From Chromatiaceae bacterium (GTDB taxonomy: Bacteria; Pseudomonadota; Gammaproteobacteria; Chromatiales; Chromatiaceae), in NCBI GenBank assembly GCA_024235415.1, contig JACKML010000001.1, positions 372,001 through 436,000 on the forward strand: DNA of 64,000 bases, read 5' to 3'. The position numbers and the translations under genes were made by a program. Positions 51,038 to 61,253 of this stretch are shown here, one piece after another (the stretch's first letter is position 1; the number at the start of each line of letters is the position of its first letter). A model generated the notes under the pieces. It did not search any database and was not told where the DNA came from. It saw only the letters and a program-made list of their open reading frames with translations.

Positions 51038-52192
51038 TCAGAAGAACCCCTTGCGCCAGCTGAACGCCAGGCTGAAATCGTGTGCCGGCTGCACGCCATT
51101 GCGATTTTCGTAGACCGGCATCAACAGCTCTAGGCTGAGGTTGTTTCCAAGTACCGGCATCCAGTTGACCCCCACGCCGATCTCGGCCCGTTCGCCACCG
51201 TAGTTGTCCGGGTTGGCACCCAGCCCCGGCCCATAGATGTTCGGGTCGATACCACTGATCCGGCCCTGCGTCTCACCACGCAGGCGAAGCGAGGTAACGA
51301 GGTCAGACTTCCATTCATAGGACACCCAGGCCGTACCTTCATGCTTGTCGCCATAACGCCAGCCCTCTTCGTTTTCACTCTCGAGCGGCAAGGTCGCGAG
51401 GTACTGCGCACCCCATCCCCATTTTTCTGTCTTGCCCCAGTACACGAGGCCGAGCAGGCTGTCCCAGGTACCGGAGCCCAACTGCATCCCGTAGGCCAGT
51501 CGGGTTTTCACCCGGGTGTTCATAGGGGTGAGGTTGTAGTCCTCTTCGGTGATGCTGCCTGTCGGCGCACTTAACACCACATCCAATATGATGTTGTGTC
51601 GGTAGTCGTCGCTGTTATACGCCTTGAGTATGGCCCCGAACTTGATGTCACCGAGTCCTTCGGTTCTGACCGCATTGGTACCCAGGCTGTTGGTACCAAC
51701 GGGTCCGGCAAATGTCTCCAGTACCGTCTTCTTCTTGATCAGGGGGATCAGGCCGACCAGTGCCACCTTGTCATTGATCGCGAAGTTGGCGTATGGAAAC
51801 ACCACGTCTGCCTGGGCGCTCTTGGGTACGACGCGCAACGTGGGAGGCTGCATCGGGTCGCCGAAAAAGCGATTCGGCGCGGTGGTTACTGCCGTTTGTG
51901 CAGAAATGGAGTTGCTGCCCTGGATCAGCCCCTCGAACTCGTGATGCTGGTAGTTGATTCCGGCAACGCCCTGACCCTTCTCGGGGAACGCGTAGATCCC
52001 GAACAGACCGGAGGGGACAGGGATCGGCAGCTTCTTTCTCAATTCCCGAAGTTGCTTGATTCTGTTCGAAAGCGTTCGACGCTCTTCGAACGTCATACCG
52101 CCGCCAGAGCCTTCTTCTGCTGGCAGAGCAGACGTCGGAAGGGTGCACGCCAACCCCAGACAGATCGGTATCATGGCGCCACGAATTTTCAT
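51038..52192 (-). CDS. Outer-membrane beta-barrel protein (phenol MetA-pathway/transporter-like)
   Basis: This 384-residue protein has a signal peptide (MIPICLGLACTLPTSALPA), a short coiled-coil (FEERRTLSNRIKQLRELRKK) and many amphipathic strands, and ends in SWRKGFF with a C-terminal Phe, as outer-membrane barrels do. It resembles the MetA-pathway phenol-degradation/transporter barrels (PF13557). Its substrate is unknown. A cytochrome c'-like gene lies 86 bp upstream on the same strand; both may answer to the two-component system encoded divergently. Confidence 0.75.
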   Translation of the reverse strand: MKIRGAMIPICLGLACTLPTSALPAEEGSGGGMTFEERRTLSNRIKQLRELRKKLPIPVPSGLFGIYAFPEKGQGVAGINYQHHEFEGLIQGSNSISAQTAVTTAPNRFFGDPMQPPTLRVVPKSAQADVVFPYANFAINDKVALVGLIPLIKKKTVLETFAGPVGTNSLGTNAVRTEGLGDIKFGAILKAYNSDDYRHNIILDVVLSAPTGSITEEDYNLTPMNTRVKTRLAYGMQLGSGTWDSLLGLVYWGKTEKWGWGAQYLATLPLESENEEGWRYGDKHEGTAWVSYEWKSDLVTSLRLRGETQGRISGIDPNIYGPGLGANPDNYGGERAEIGVGVNWMPVLGNNLSLELLMPVYENRNGVQPAHDFSLAFSWRKGFF

Positions 52193-52278
52193 AGGTCTCC
52201 CCCCTCGGTTACCGCGAGTCTTGTCGAGTGTTGTTCTGGTTCTCGGAATCGATGCGTTGCCAGGCAGTCACGCCTGCA

Positions 52279-52917
52279 TCAACGAAGAAGATCCGAGACA
52301 CCGGGCTGACTGCGGAAAACGCCGTGACATGCGACACACCCGGTCGCGATCGGCCCGACCAGAGACGCGGCCATCGCCATGTCACCGCTATCCGCGGCGG
52401 CGGCGAGTTTCAGGGCATTCCCCTCGACGCTGTCGTTGAAACCGGTAAGGATGGAAAGGCGTTCGTCGCTGATATTCTCGAGCCCCAGATACGGCAGCAG
52501 CCCGCCGACAGGAATTCGGTGGTTCGCGAGACGTCGCGCAGCGTCCGCCGTGTGCTCCGGGTTGTCGGTCATGATGCCCGCGAGGATGCTCTGGAAGTCC
52601 GACAGGACCTCGGTCATGACCTGTCGCATCGTTGCTCTTTCGCTGTAGCGGCTATGCATCGCCAGGATCGCCATCAATGACATCTTGGTGTCCGTGGACA
52701 GTCCTTCCACCTTTGTTCTCAGCTCAGGCTTCATCATCTCCAACTGGCCCTGCATCACCTGCTTCAGTTCATCCATACCGGGCTCGGCAGCAACTGCGCC
52801 GGAAGCGATGAAGACACTGCCGACGATCATCGCGGCTGCAATCGCAGAACAGCGCAGCCCCATGAGTTTCGACGACCGGATAGACGACTCATCCGCACAG
52901 ATACGCTCAACTTTCAT
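52279..52917 (-). CDS. Cytochrome c'-like periplasmic protein
   Basis: A 212-residue protein with an N-terminal extension, a hydrophobic leader (CSAIAAAMIVGSVFIASGAVA) and a mature part rich in helices. It has a single CVACHG haem motif near the C-terminus, as in class II cytochromes (c' and c556), where haem sits at the end of a four-helix bundle. Such proteins bind NO or carry electrons. The ATG at 52917 follows GAGGAG; ATGs further in give a shorter leader. The response regulator gene is divergent 146 bp away. Confidence 0.75.
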   Translation of the reverse strand: MKVERICADESSIRSSKLMGLRCSAIAAAMIVGSVFIASGAVAAEPGMDELKQVMQGQLEMMKPELRTKVEGLSTDTKMSLMAILAMHSRYSERATMRQVMTEVLSDFQSILAGIMTDNPEHTADAARRLANHRIPVGGLLPYLGLENISDERLSILTGFNDSVEGNALKLAAAADSGDMAMAASLVGPIATGCVACHGVFRSQPGVSDLLR

Positions 52918-52995
52918 TTCCTTGGCTCCTCGGTTAATTGGCGCTGTTTCAATACGCAACTACAATAAATCGGGTATTTGTCTGAGCAATTGCGC

Positions 52996-53015
52996 AGTTG
53001 TAACAAGTTGTAACA
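52996..53015. promoter_or_regulatory. 10-bp tandem repeat operator before the two-component system
   Basis: AGTTGTAACA occurs twice in direct tandem (52996-53005 and 53006-53015) with no spacer. OmpR-family regulators bind head-to-tail repeats of one helical turn, and GTAACA resembles OmpR core half-sites. It lies 48 bp before the regulator start and about 80 bp before the divergent cytochrome start, so it could control both. Confidence 0.65.
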
Positions 53016-53063
53016 GTCCGGTTTCAAGACTGTTTCGATGCGATAAACGTGCGGAGATTTCCG

Positions 53064-53774
<711 letters not shown>

Positions 53775-53785
53775 GCAAAGCCCTT

Positions 53786-55183
53786 ATGCAACTTCTCCCG
53801 GCTCAGAGCTATTTCTGGAAAATCCTGTCGACCATTGGCGTGGTGTCGGTTGGTTTCATGCTGATCGTGCTTTCAACCATCGCCTATTACATGGTTGTCC
53901 CGCTTGGACAACGGGCCACCGACGACCTGGCAAGTATCGTTTCCCATGCCGCCGAGACCTGGTCGGTACTGGACGATACTGCGCGCGAGGAATTCACAGA
54001 AAAGATGTGGCTGAAGCATGACCTCGTCGTGACGGACACAGCGGCAGCCCTGTCTGACTCCAGCAGCCTGTTGCCTTATCTTTTTTTGCTTGAGGGATCA
54101 TTGCGCCGGCAACTCGGACAGGACGTTCATCTCAAGACCAGCATCGATGTCAATGGCGAGGATTGGTACTGGGCGGACATCCCCACCGCCAACGGCGTGT
54201 TGCGGTTTGGGTTCTCGCGTTCACGCATCGGGGTCAAGCCGTCCGTGGCTTTCTTCGTGCTGTTGTCGACAGGGATGTTCCTGACCGTGGTCACCGCGGC
54301 TTTATTGACACGACGCCTGACCGTGACCATCGAGCGCCTTTACAGTGCCGCACGGTTGATCGGCAAGGGACAATGGCCAGACCCGGTACCGGAAGAGGGA
54401 CCCGAGGAACTGGTGGTCCTGGCCAGGGAGTTCAACCGCATGAATCTTCAGGTCCGCGAACTACTCGCCAACCGGACAACCCTGCTGGCAGGGATATCGC
54501 ACGACCTGCGAACTCCGCTAACGCAGATACAACTGGCACTGGAGATGCTGCCAAACGATGGCGGCGATACACAGCTGATGGACAAGATCCGTCGCCACCT
54601 CGGATCGGTTAACCGGTTGATTGGGCAGGCACTGGAGGTGAGTCTTGAACTGGACAGGCACGAAACCGAACTGGTGAACATCGCCGACGTGCTGGACCCC
54701 GTCGTCGACGCTGCCCGGCAAGGCGGTCAAACGGTGGAATGGTCAGCGCACAAGCCCTGCAGCTTTGTCCTGAATCGACTGGCACTGCAGCGCATTTTTT
54801 CCAACTTGATGGAAAACGCCGTTCGCTACGGCAATGGTCAGCCAATCACCATCCTTTGCAGCTGCGACAGGGAATCGCTGACGCTGCAGGTGCAGGACAA
54901 TGGGCCGGGCATACCGGCCGAGCATCGTGAAGCGGTATTTCAGCCATTCTTCCGGCTGGAGAAATCGCGCAGCAGCAAGACCGGAGGAAGCGGCCTGGGT
55001 CTGGCCATCGTGCGCCAACTCGCGAATACCAACGGCTGGACCGTGCGACTGCATGGGCGTGCGGGAGGGGGAACCTGCGCCGAACTCATTATCCCGATCG
55101 ACGGGCATGCGCCGAGGCATGTTCCTTGGCCGCAAACCATTGATCAGGCGAGTGATACGACAAAGCCCCCGGCGCCCCGGTGA
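53786..55183 (+). CDS. EnvZ-type sensor histidine kinase
   Basis: This kinase of about 465 residues has two membrane helices (near residues 12-35 and 150-175) flanking a periplasmic sensor of about 115 residues. A HAMP domain, a full dimerisation helix (GISHDLRTPLTQIQLALEML, with His239) and an ATPase domain (NLMENAVRYGNG, DNGPGIP, GGSGLGLAIV) follow. It is the EnvZ-like partner of the OmpR-type regulator. The start may be the ATG at 53786 or a TTG at 53771 that overlaps the regulator stop. Unlike the PAS kinase at 21.4-23.4 kb, this one keeps its phosphoacceptor. Confidence 0.92.
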   Translation: MQLLPAQSYFWKILSTIGVVSVGFMLIVLSTIAYYMVVPLGQRATDDLASIVSHAAETWSVLDDTAREEFTEKMWLKHDLVVTDTAAALSDSSSLLPYLFLLEGSLRRQLGQDVHLKTSIDVNGEDWYWADIPTANGVLRFGFSRSRIGVKPSVAFFVLLSTGMFLTVVTAALLTRRLTVTIERLYSAARLIGKGQWPDPVPEEGPEELVVLAREFNRMNLQVRELLANRTTLLAGISHDLRTPLTQIQLALEMLPNDGGDTQLMDKIRRHLGSVNRLIGQALEVSLELDRHETELVNIADVLDPVVDAARQGGQTVEWSAHKPCSFVLNRLALQRIFSNLMENAVRYGNGQPITILCSCDRESLTLQVQDNGPGIPAEHREAVFQPFFRLEKSRSSKTGGSGLGLAIVRQLANTNGWTVRLHGRAGGGTCAELIIPIDGHAPRHVPWPQTIDQASDTTKPPAPR

Positions 55184-55190
55184 ACCCGGG

Positions 55191-55988
55191 CTAACCGAAC
55201 ACGGGACTCAGCAGGCCGGCCGGATAGACCGGTTGGCCGGCCGGCGCTGTCACCGCCTGCCCCCTATCCATGCGATCGAGAAATGCCTGCGCCACTTCGT
55301 CGGTGAACTCGGCGTTGCGCGAGTAACGCATCTGCGCAGACCGATCCTGCGGCACCGCGGGCAGATCAAATATCGACCGGTCGACAATGCGTGCGCTCAA
55401 TGCGTCCTGCGCCACCACGACCGCACGCATCGTGTACAGGAACGGATCACCGCCGTCATACCGTGGTAATGCATGAAACAGCATCGGGCCACTGTCCAGC
55501 CCACTCGACAAGCGGTGGATGGTGGCGCCGACCATGTGCGGTCTGTCGTCATACATCGCCCAGAAGTTGCACGATGAGCCACGATAGTAAGGCGACAGTC
55601 CCATGTGGATATTGAAGGCGCCGCGTTCCACCAGGTGGTCGCACAGCCAGCCCTTGATGAAACTGGCGCCAAACACGACAAAGGCATCGGCATCGAGACA
55701 GGGTGCCAGGTCTTCCTGCCGCAGCAGGTTCAGATCGCCCATGCGAATCGCCATCGTGCGTGCTTCCGGGGTGATGAAGCCGACATCGCCGAACAGGGTC
55801 TGCTCGGCATGTATCACATGGCCGAAGTAACGTTCCATGACCGGACTCTTGTTGAAGAAGTCCTGGCGCCTTCCCGGGTATACGGTGTTGCACTCCATGA
55901 CCGCGAAGCACTGATCCGAGATCGCGCAGAGTCGCTCGACCAGGGCCAGGTGCCGCGCCTGGTTGGAAGTGAATACGGTGATCTTCAT
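55191..55988 (-). CDS. Formyltransferase-family enzyme
   Basis: A 265-residue member of the formyl_trans_N family. The expected catalytic triad is visible: Asn126 and His128 in FNIHMGLSPYYRG and Asp165 in SGLDSGP. It uses N10-formyltetrahydrofolate in related enzymes (ArnA, WlaRD, FdtF, PurN), typically to formylate an amino group of a sugar nucleotide. It overlaps the deacetylase gene by 4 bp (ATGA), so both are made together. It is too short and diverged to be tRNA-Met formyltransferase. Confidence 0.85.
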   Translation of the reverse strand: MKITVFTSNQARHLALVERLCAISDQCFAVMECNTVYPGRRQDFFNKSPVMERYFGHVIHAEQTLFGDVGFITPEARTMAIRMGDLNLLRQEDLAPCLDADAFVVFGASFIKGWLCDHLVERGAFNIHMGLSPYYRGSSCNFWAMYDDRPHMVGATIHRLSSGLDSGPMLFHALPRYDGGDPFLYTMRAVVVAQDALSARIVDRSIFDLPAVPQDRSAQMRYSRNAEFTDEVAQAFLDRMDRGQAVTAPAGQPVYPAGLLSPVFG

Positions 55989-56905
55989 GTGGCCCTGTGC
56001 ATCAGGTTGGCGTGATCTTCGCGCGGCATTTCCCATAACGAACCGCCGTGCACCGGCGACATGTTGGAGCGGAATCCCAGGACTATTCCGAGATTGCGCA
56101 ACACGTCGAGCGTATCGTCGTTGTAGCTGCCACAGGGGTGCGACATGGTGCGCGGCGGCCGGCCGCAGATATCGCCGAGCATGCGCCGGTTAAGACGATA
56201 CTCTGCCTCCTGAGCGGCGCGATCGAGCATTCGCATCTGCATCGGATGACTGTGACTGTGCAGACCGATCTCATGACCGGCCGCGTCCAGTTCGGCGACA
56301 TGCTGCGCGGTCATCCACAGTTGCGCTTTGCGCTCCTCGCGCGGATAGCCAACCCGGTCCATCATGTCTGTCATCAGGTGATCGTATTCGCCCTGCGTCA
56401 ACACCTGATCGCGCACAAAGCGAAAACGCCGGTCGTTGTCGGTGTAAAAGCCGAAGTCTGCCAGGTAGTCCGCCGGGTAGGTGTCGGCATACCGGCACTG
56501 GGCCCGCGGCAACCGTTGCGCGAGTTCTTCGAAGAACACCCTGTAGAAGTCCTCAATATCGTCGAAACTTGCATTACGGAAATCACGGTACAGCTCGAGG
56601 CTGTCCGGTGTGTCGGTGAAGATGCTGCTGTAGACGAAGAAGAACGCCTTGATACCGAACTCGTCGAGCACCGGCACGGCCACGTCGTACTGGCACAACA
56701 ACGCGTCGTCGAAACTCAGGCAGATGTCGTCGGCCGAAAGCGCGCCGGCCCGGGCGCGTTCAACATAGTCGCCAGGTACAAGGATATTGTGTTCCGAGCT
56801 CAGGTTGCCGAGCAGTGCCCTGAAACCATCAGCCGACAGCGAACCCTGGCCGCGTCGATGCATGCCCGCGTCGTGGAAATGGTGAAACATCGCGCCAAAC
56901 GTCAT
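55985..56905 (-). CDS. Polysaccharide deacetylase (NodB-like)
   Basis: This 306-residue protein has a CE4/NodB fold pattern: SFDDALLC for the first metal-binding motif (Asp-Asp), then EIGLHSHSHPMQM for the His motif, and SHPCGSYNDDTLDVLR for the later conserved segment. It removes N-acetyl groups from glycans or glycolipids. There is no signal peptide, so it may act in the cytoplasm, perhaps freeing an amine that the adjacent formyltransferase then formylates. The pairing with the formyltransferase is by overlapping stop and start. Confidence 0.82.
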   Translation of the reverse strand: MTFGAMFHHFHDAGMHRRGQGSLSADGFRALLGNLSSEHNILVPGDYVERARAGALSADDICLSFDDALLCQYDVAVPVLDEFGIKAFFFVYSSIFTDTPDSLELYRDFRNASFDDIEDFYRVFFEELAQRLPRAQCRYADTYPADYLADFGFYTDNDRRFRFVRDQVLTQGEYDHLMTDMMDRVGYPREERKAQLWMTAQHVAELDAAGHEIGLHSHSHPMQMRMLDRAAQEAEYRLNRRMLGDICGRPPRTMSHPCGSYNDDTLDVLRNLGIVLGFRSNMSPVHGGSLWEMPREDHANLMHRAT

Positions 56906-56980
56906 CCGGCCTCCCGCCTGCTCGCCGCGCCATTGCGGTTTCCATAGAATAGGCGGGAAATCCTAACCAAGTGCCACAAA

Positions 56981-57445
56981 ATGAACTACTGGCTGATGAA
57001 ATCCGAGCCCGATGTCTTCGGCATCGACCATCTCAAGGCGATGCCCGGCAGGAAGGAACACTGGGACGGCGTGCGCAACTACCAGGCGCGCAACATGATG
57101 CGCGACCAGATGAAGAAAGGCGACCTGGTGTTCTTCTACCACTCCAACTGTGACGAGCCCGGCATCGTCGGCGTCATGGAGATCGCGCGGGAAGGCTATC
57201 CCGATCACACGGCGTTCGACGCCGACACCAAGTATTACGACCCGAAGAGCGACCCCGACAATCCGCGTTGGTACATGGTCGACGTGAAATACAAACGCCA
57301 TCTCAAGCGCAACATCTCGCTGCATGAACTCAAGGGACTGAACGACCCTCGCCTCGACGACCTGCCACTGCTGCGCAAGGGCAATCGCCTGTCGATCATG
57401 CCACTGACAAAGGTCCATTGGGACTTCATACTCGGGCTTGAATAA
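56981..57445 (+). CDS. EVE-domain protein
   Basis: A 154-residue protein that matches EVE (PUA-like) over its length: MNYWLMKSEPDVFGIDHL, WDGVRNYQARNMMRDQMKKGDLVFFYHSNC and VHWDFILGL. EVE domains bind modified bases; in bacteria they occur alone or with restriction or RNA-modification genes. Here it is single, followed 12 bp later by a rhodanese gene. The role is unknown but this small housekeeping-type protein is widespread. Confidence 0.92.
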   Translation: MNYWLMKSEPDVFGIDHLKAMPGRKEHWDGVRNYQARNMMRDQMKKGDLVFFYHSNCDEPGIVGVMEIAREGYPDHTAFDADTKYYDPKSDPDNPRWYMVDVKYKRHLKRNISLHELKGLNDPRLDDLPLLRKGNRLSIMPLTKVHWDFILGLE

Positions 57446-57457
57446 CAACTACTGCAC

Positions 57458-58315
57458 ATGAACTTCAATACCCTGATCGACTGCGAGACGCTGGCCGGCC
57501 GGCTGGGCGACCCGTCGTGGTGTGTGTTCGACTGCCGCTTCGACCTGGCGGACACACAACGCGGCGAACGCGCACACGCCGCCACCCATGTTCCAGGCGC
57601 TTTCTATGCGCACATCGACCGCGACCTGTCCGGCCCGATCACGCCACAGTCTGGTCGGCATCCCCTGCCCGACCCGGCACTGCTGTGCGACTGGCTCGGC
57701 CGGCATGGGGTAGGCAGTGATACCCAGGTCGTGGTCTATGACGACAGCGGCGGCACCATGGCGGTGCGCCTGTGGTGGCTGCTGCGCTGGCTGGGACACA
57801 CCCGGGTCGCTGTGCTGGACGGTGGCTGGCCGGCCTGGAAGGCGGCGGCCATGCCGGTGGAGGACACCCCTCCACAGGCCGCTTCGGCGACGAGCTTTGC
57901 CGGTCAACCCGACTGGAAACAGGTCGTGACCACCGCGACCATCGCCACCCAGCTGGAAACGCGCGGCGCGGCAATACTGGTGATGGACGCGCGGACCCGC
58001 GAGCGCTTTCGCGGTGACGCCGAACCCATCGACCCGGTCGCCGGGCATATCCCCAATGCGATCAATGTGCCGCTGGTCGACAACCTCGACCGCAATGGCC
58101 GCTTCAAGGATCCCGCTGCACTGCATGCACTGTACGCACCCGCCCTCGCCGGTCGCCCGGCGTCAGATGTCGCGGCCATGTGCGGCTCGGGCGTGACCGC
58201 CTGCCTCAACCTGCTGGCGATGGAGATCGCCGGCCTGCAGGGCGGCCGCCTGTACGCGGGATCGTGGAGTGAATGGATTCGTGACCCGGGGCGACCGGTA
58301 GCCACCGGCGACTGA
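57458..58315 (+). CDS. Two-domain rhodanese sulfurtransferase (SseA-like)
   Basis: A 285-residue protein with tandem rhodanese domains. The first holds VPGAFYAHIDRDLSGP and VVVYDDSGGTMAVRLWWLLR; the second ends in the active-site loop CGSGVTACLN, typical of 3-mercaptopyruvate or thiosulfate sulfurtransferases. It transfers sulfane sulfur to cyanide or a thiol acceptor. It follows the EVE gene by 12 bp and is convergent with the DUF3616 gene. Fits the sulfur-metabolism flavour of the window. Confidence 0.92.
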   Translation: MNFNTLIDCETLAGRLGDPSWCVFDCRFDLADTQRGERAHAATHVPGAFYAHIDRDLSGPITPQSGRHPLPDPALLCDWLGRHGVGSDTQVVVYDDSGGTMAVRLWWLLRWLGHTRVAVLDGGWPAWKAAAMPVEDTPPQAASATSFAGQPDWKQVVTTATIATQLETRGAAILVMDARTRERFRGDAEPIDPVAGHIPNAINVPLVDNLDRNGRFKDPAALHALYAPALAGRPASDVAAMCGSGVTACLNLLAMEIAGLQGGRLYAGSWSEWIRDPGRPVATGD

Positions 58316-58320
58316 AGGAC

Positions 58321-59298
58321 TCAGGTCGCCAGGCCACTCAGATCGACACGCATGCTGACCGCCTGCCCGGCGGTATCGGTGTCATACACCACCATCACTT
58401 CGGCGCAGTCGTCCTGCTCAGCCAACAGCGCGAGCCCCTCGGCCTTGGCCCCACCGCTGGTGGTCACCGCGCCCAGCGGCAACGCCGGCCGCACAGCGTG
58501 ATCACTGCCGGGGATCTGATCGCTGCCGTCCCACCACCACAGGCAGAACGGGCCCGGGGCATCATTGACCGGCCCGGCAAGGATCAGAATGCCGTCACGC
58601 AATGCCACCATGTCACGTATGCCCTGGCCGTCGAGACGCACGAAACGAAGTCGATACTGCTTCGGTCGGGAAAATTCCAGGACCATCACCGGGACATAGT
58701 TGTCGCGCAATACCGGCCCGCGAAAGCCGAGATACAACCGGTCATCACGAAACGCCAGGCCTTCGATATCGATGCCGTTTTCCTTGCTTGGCAGGCCGTA
58801 AAACATGCCGAGCAATGGATCCTTGCGCAGGCGCTTGGAGAGATCGATGCGCTCCGCCTTGCCGACCCTGCCGGTCTGTCCATCGAAGGCAAGGCGATAC
58901 AGGCGGTTGCGCGCGGGCTCTTGCTGCACGTCGAGCATGCGCTCGCGGTTCTTGCGCACCGACAGGTCCGGCTTCATGCGCCGTCGACGGAATGAATGCG
59001 AGCCAATGACATACAGATATCCCTGCCCATAGTCGATTGCCTCGATATCCGCTTCCTGGTCCTCCTGCGCCAGCGAGACCCTGCGCTGCGGGCGCCACGC
59101 GTTTGCCACCGTATCGCGCTCCAGAACCTGCAGTTTGTGGCCCTCATCCCCACCGAGGACCAGATAGTCACCGACCACGGTGGCACCACTGAGATCCTGG
59201 CCGGCATCGATTTCGCCACGGAACTCGACCGGCCGGACGTCGCGAATGCGTTCCTGGCCCTGTTCGCCGGCTTCGACCGGAAGCGTTTCGTCAGTCAA
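58321..59298 (-). CDS. DUF3616 domain protein
   Basis: This 325-residue protein matches DUF3616, with propeller-like repeats: DLSGATVVGDYLVLGGDEG, EADIEAIDYGQGYLYVIGSHSF, GIDIEGLAFRDDRLYLGFRG and GGAKAEGLALL. It looks like a beta-propeller of unknown function. The TTG start at 59298 has GGGAG at good spacing and overlaps the end of the upstream gene, so it is preferred over the longer reading from 59370. It lacks an obvious signal peptide. Confidence 0.8.
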   Translation of the reverse strand: MTDETLPVEAGEQGQERIRDVRPVEFRGEIDAGQDLSGATVVGDYLVLGGDEGHKLQVLERDTVANAWRPQRRVSLAQEDQEADIEAIDYGQGYLYVIGSHSFRRRRMKPDLSVRKNRERMLDVQQEPARNRLYRLAFDGQTGRVGKAERIDLSKRLRKDPLLGMFYGLPSKENGIDIEGLAFRDDRLYLGFRGPVLRDNYVPVMVLEFSRPKQYRLRFVRLDGQGIRDMVALRDGILILAGPVNDAPGPFCLWWWDGSDQIPGSDHAVRPALPLGAVTTSGGAKAEGLALLAEQDDCAEVMVVYDTDTAGQAVSMRVDLSGLAT

Positions 59299-59644
59299 TG
59301 TACTGTGCTCCCGGCAACAGCGAGTCGTCGAACAGTTCGGGCAGGCCGTCCAGGCATTGCAGCGCCTCATCGCGCGGCAGTGTCAGGCGCAGGCAGCCAT
59401 TCGCCTCGGGATGGACGAGCTCAAGGGTGAGCGCGCCCGGTTCATCGGCGACATAGCATTGCAGGATCACGTCATTACGATCCACCACACCGAGGAAATT
59501 ATCCTCCTTCACCAGCAGGCGCTCGGCCAACGGCACGATGCGGCTCGCCAACAGTGATTCCGGCTGACTCGATGCGATGCTGACCGCATTGTCGTAGTCG
59601 CGATAGAACACCCGCAGCACCCGATGTGCGGCCGGCGTACTCAT
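59291..59644 (-). CDS. Hypothetical protein in the cysS operon
   Basis: A 117-residue protein with a pattern such as VLRVFYRDYDNAVSIASSQPES and DEALQCLDGLPELFDDSLLP. No membrane segment or signal peptide is seen. It overlaps cysS at its start (ATGA) and the DUF3616 gene at its end, so all three are coupled. No family was recognised. Confidence 0.7.
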   Translation of the reverse strand: MSTPAAHRVLRVFYRDYDNAVSIASSQPESLLASRIVPLAERLLVKEDNFLGVVDRNDVILQCYVADEPGALTLELVHPEANGCLRLTLPRDEALQCLDGLPELFDDSLLPGAQYID

Positions 59645-61029
59645 GCGCGGCGCCAGGTCGTCCCGGCCGGCGAGTCCTCGAGGACAATACCGGCATCCTT
59701 GAGTTGGTCGCGGATCGCATCGGCCTCGGACCAGTTCTTATCTCGCTTGGCTGCGCTGCGGCGCTCGATAAGGGTCTCGATCTCGGCATCGCCGAGGCCC
59801 GCCGGACCCCCATCACCACCGCGCAGGTAGACCTCGGGGTCGTCCTGCAGTATCCCCAGCAGACCACCCAGCTGGCACAGCAGCACACCCAGTGCTGCAG
59901 CATGTGCCGGATCTTCGCCGCGCACGCGATTGATCTCCCGGGTCAGCTCAAACATCGCCGCCAGCGCCTCGGGGGTGTTGAAGTCATCTTCCATCGCGGC
60001 GTGGAAACGTGCCTCGAGCGTCTCTCCGGCCGCAGCCGGCACGTCATCACGCAGGCCGCGCAGCGCGGTATAGAAACGGGTAAGCGCCGAGCGCGCGTTG
60101 CCCAGCTGTTCATCGGCGTAGTGCAGCGGGCTGCGGTACTGGCTGGTGAGGATGAAATAACGCACCTCCTCCGGCAGATAGCGCTGCAGGATCTCGCGCA
60201 CGGTGAAGAAGTTGCCCAGCGACTTCGACATCTTTTCATCGTTGATGCGTACGAAGCCGTTGTGCATCCAGTACCTGACGAACGGGTGCCCGGTCGCGCC
60301 CTCCGACTGGGCAATCTCGTTCTCGTGGTGCGGGAAAGTCAGGTCCGCGCCGCCGCCGTGGATATCGAAGGTGTCGCCGAGCGCCTTGGTGGACATCGCC
60401 GAGCACTCGATATGCCAGCCGGGACGGCCCTGGCCCCAGGGCGAATCCCACGCCGGCTCGCCGGGCTTGGCCGCCTTCCACAGCGCGAAGTCCAGCGGGT
60501 CGCGCTTCACCTCGCCCGGCTCTACACGCGCGCCGGACTGCAGGTCCTCAATCGACTTCCCGGACAGCCGTCCGTAGTCGGGAAAACTCCTGACGTCGTA
60601 GTAAACATCGCCATTCGAGGCGACATAGGCGTGTCCGCGTGCGATCAGCCGCTCGACCATGGCGATGATCTCGGGCAGGTGCTCCGTGGCCCTGGGCTCC
60701 TGATCCGGCGGCAGCACGCCAAGCGCCGCCGCGTCTTCGTGCATGGCCTGGATGTAACGCTCGGTCAGCGCATGAAAGGGCTCTCCGCGCTCGTTCGCAC
60801 GATTGATGATCTTGTCGTCGATGTCAGTAATATTGCGCACGTAGGTCACGGCGTAACCGCGCGACCGCAAGTACCGCGCGACCACGTCGAACACCACCAT
60901 GACCCGCGCATGCCCGAGATGACACAGGTCGTAAACGGTCATGCCGCAGACATACATGTTGACGTGTCCGGGCTTGAGCGGCTCGAAGGTTTCCTTGGCG
61001 CGGGTCAGGTCGTTGTAAATGCTCAGCAT
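59641..61029 (-). CDS. cysS: Cysteinyl-tRNA synthetase
   Basis: This 462-residue class I synthetase has the zinc-binding CGMTVYD start, HLGHARV (HIGH-type), WHIECSAMS, FPHHENEIAQSE and the KMSKSLGN loop. It charges tRNA-Cys. The start at 61029 gives the normal family length. Its stop overlaps the start of the small protein gene downstream. The region upstream (61030-61253) holds the divergent cyclophilin promoter, including a TACACT element near 61211. Confidence 0.97.
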   Translation of the reverse strand: MLSIYNDLTRAKETFEPLKPGHVNMYVCGMTVYDLCHLGHARVMVVFDVVARYLRSRGYAVTYVRNITDIDDKIINRANERGEPFHALTERYIQAMHEDAAALGVLPPDQEPRATEHLPEIIAMVERLIARGHAYVASNGDVYYDVRSFPDYGRLSGKSIEDLQSGARVEPGEVKRDPLDFALWKAAKPGEPAWDSPWGQGRPGWHIECSAMSTKALGDTFDIHGGGADLTFPHHENEIAQSEGATGHPFVRYWMHNGFVRINDEKMSKSLGNFFTVREILQRYLPEEVRYFILTSQYRSPLHYADEQLGNARSALTRFYTALRGLRDDVPAAAGETLEARFHAAMEDDFNTPEALAAMFELTREINRVRGEDPAHAAALGVLLCQLGGLLGILQDDPEVYLRGGDGGPAGLGDAEIETLIERRSAAKRDKNWSEADAIRDQLKDAGIVLEDSPAGTTWRRA

Positions 61030-61253
61030 GGCAATCGGAGACTCGTTGCACGTAACGCGTTGTGTGAGGTCTGGATATTAACCGAACTGCCTGCCCGCCG
61101 GCTCCCCTATTGCGTCACCGCGTGCACATTGCCCGGGCCGACATCCCGCCACCGAAGAAACCGGCCACCCTCCATCGTCCGGCACGGGGTTTTGCCGCGT
61201 GACGCACGCGGCTACACTAGCGGCCCCGTTTTTTCCTTTCCAGGCATACCTGA

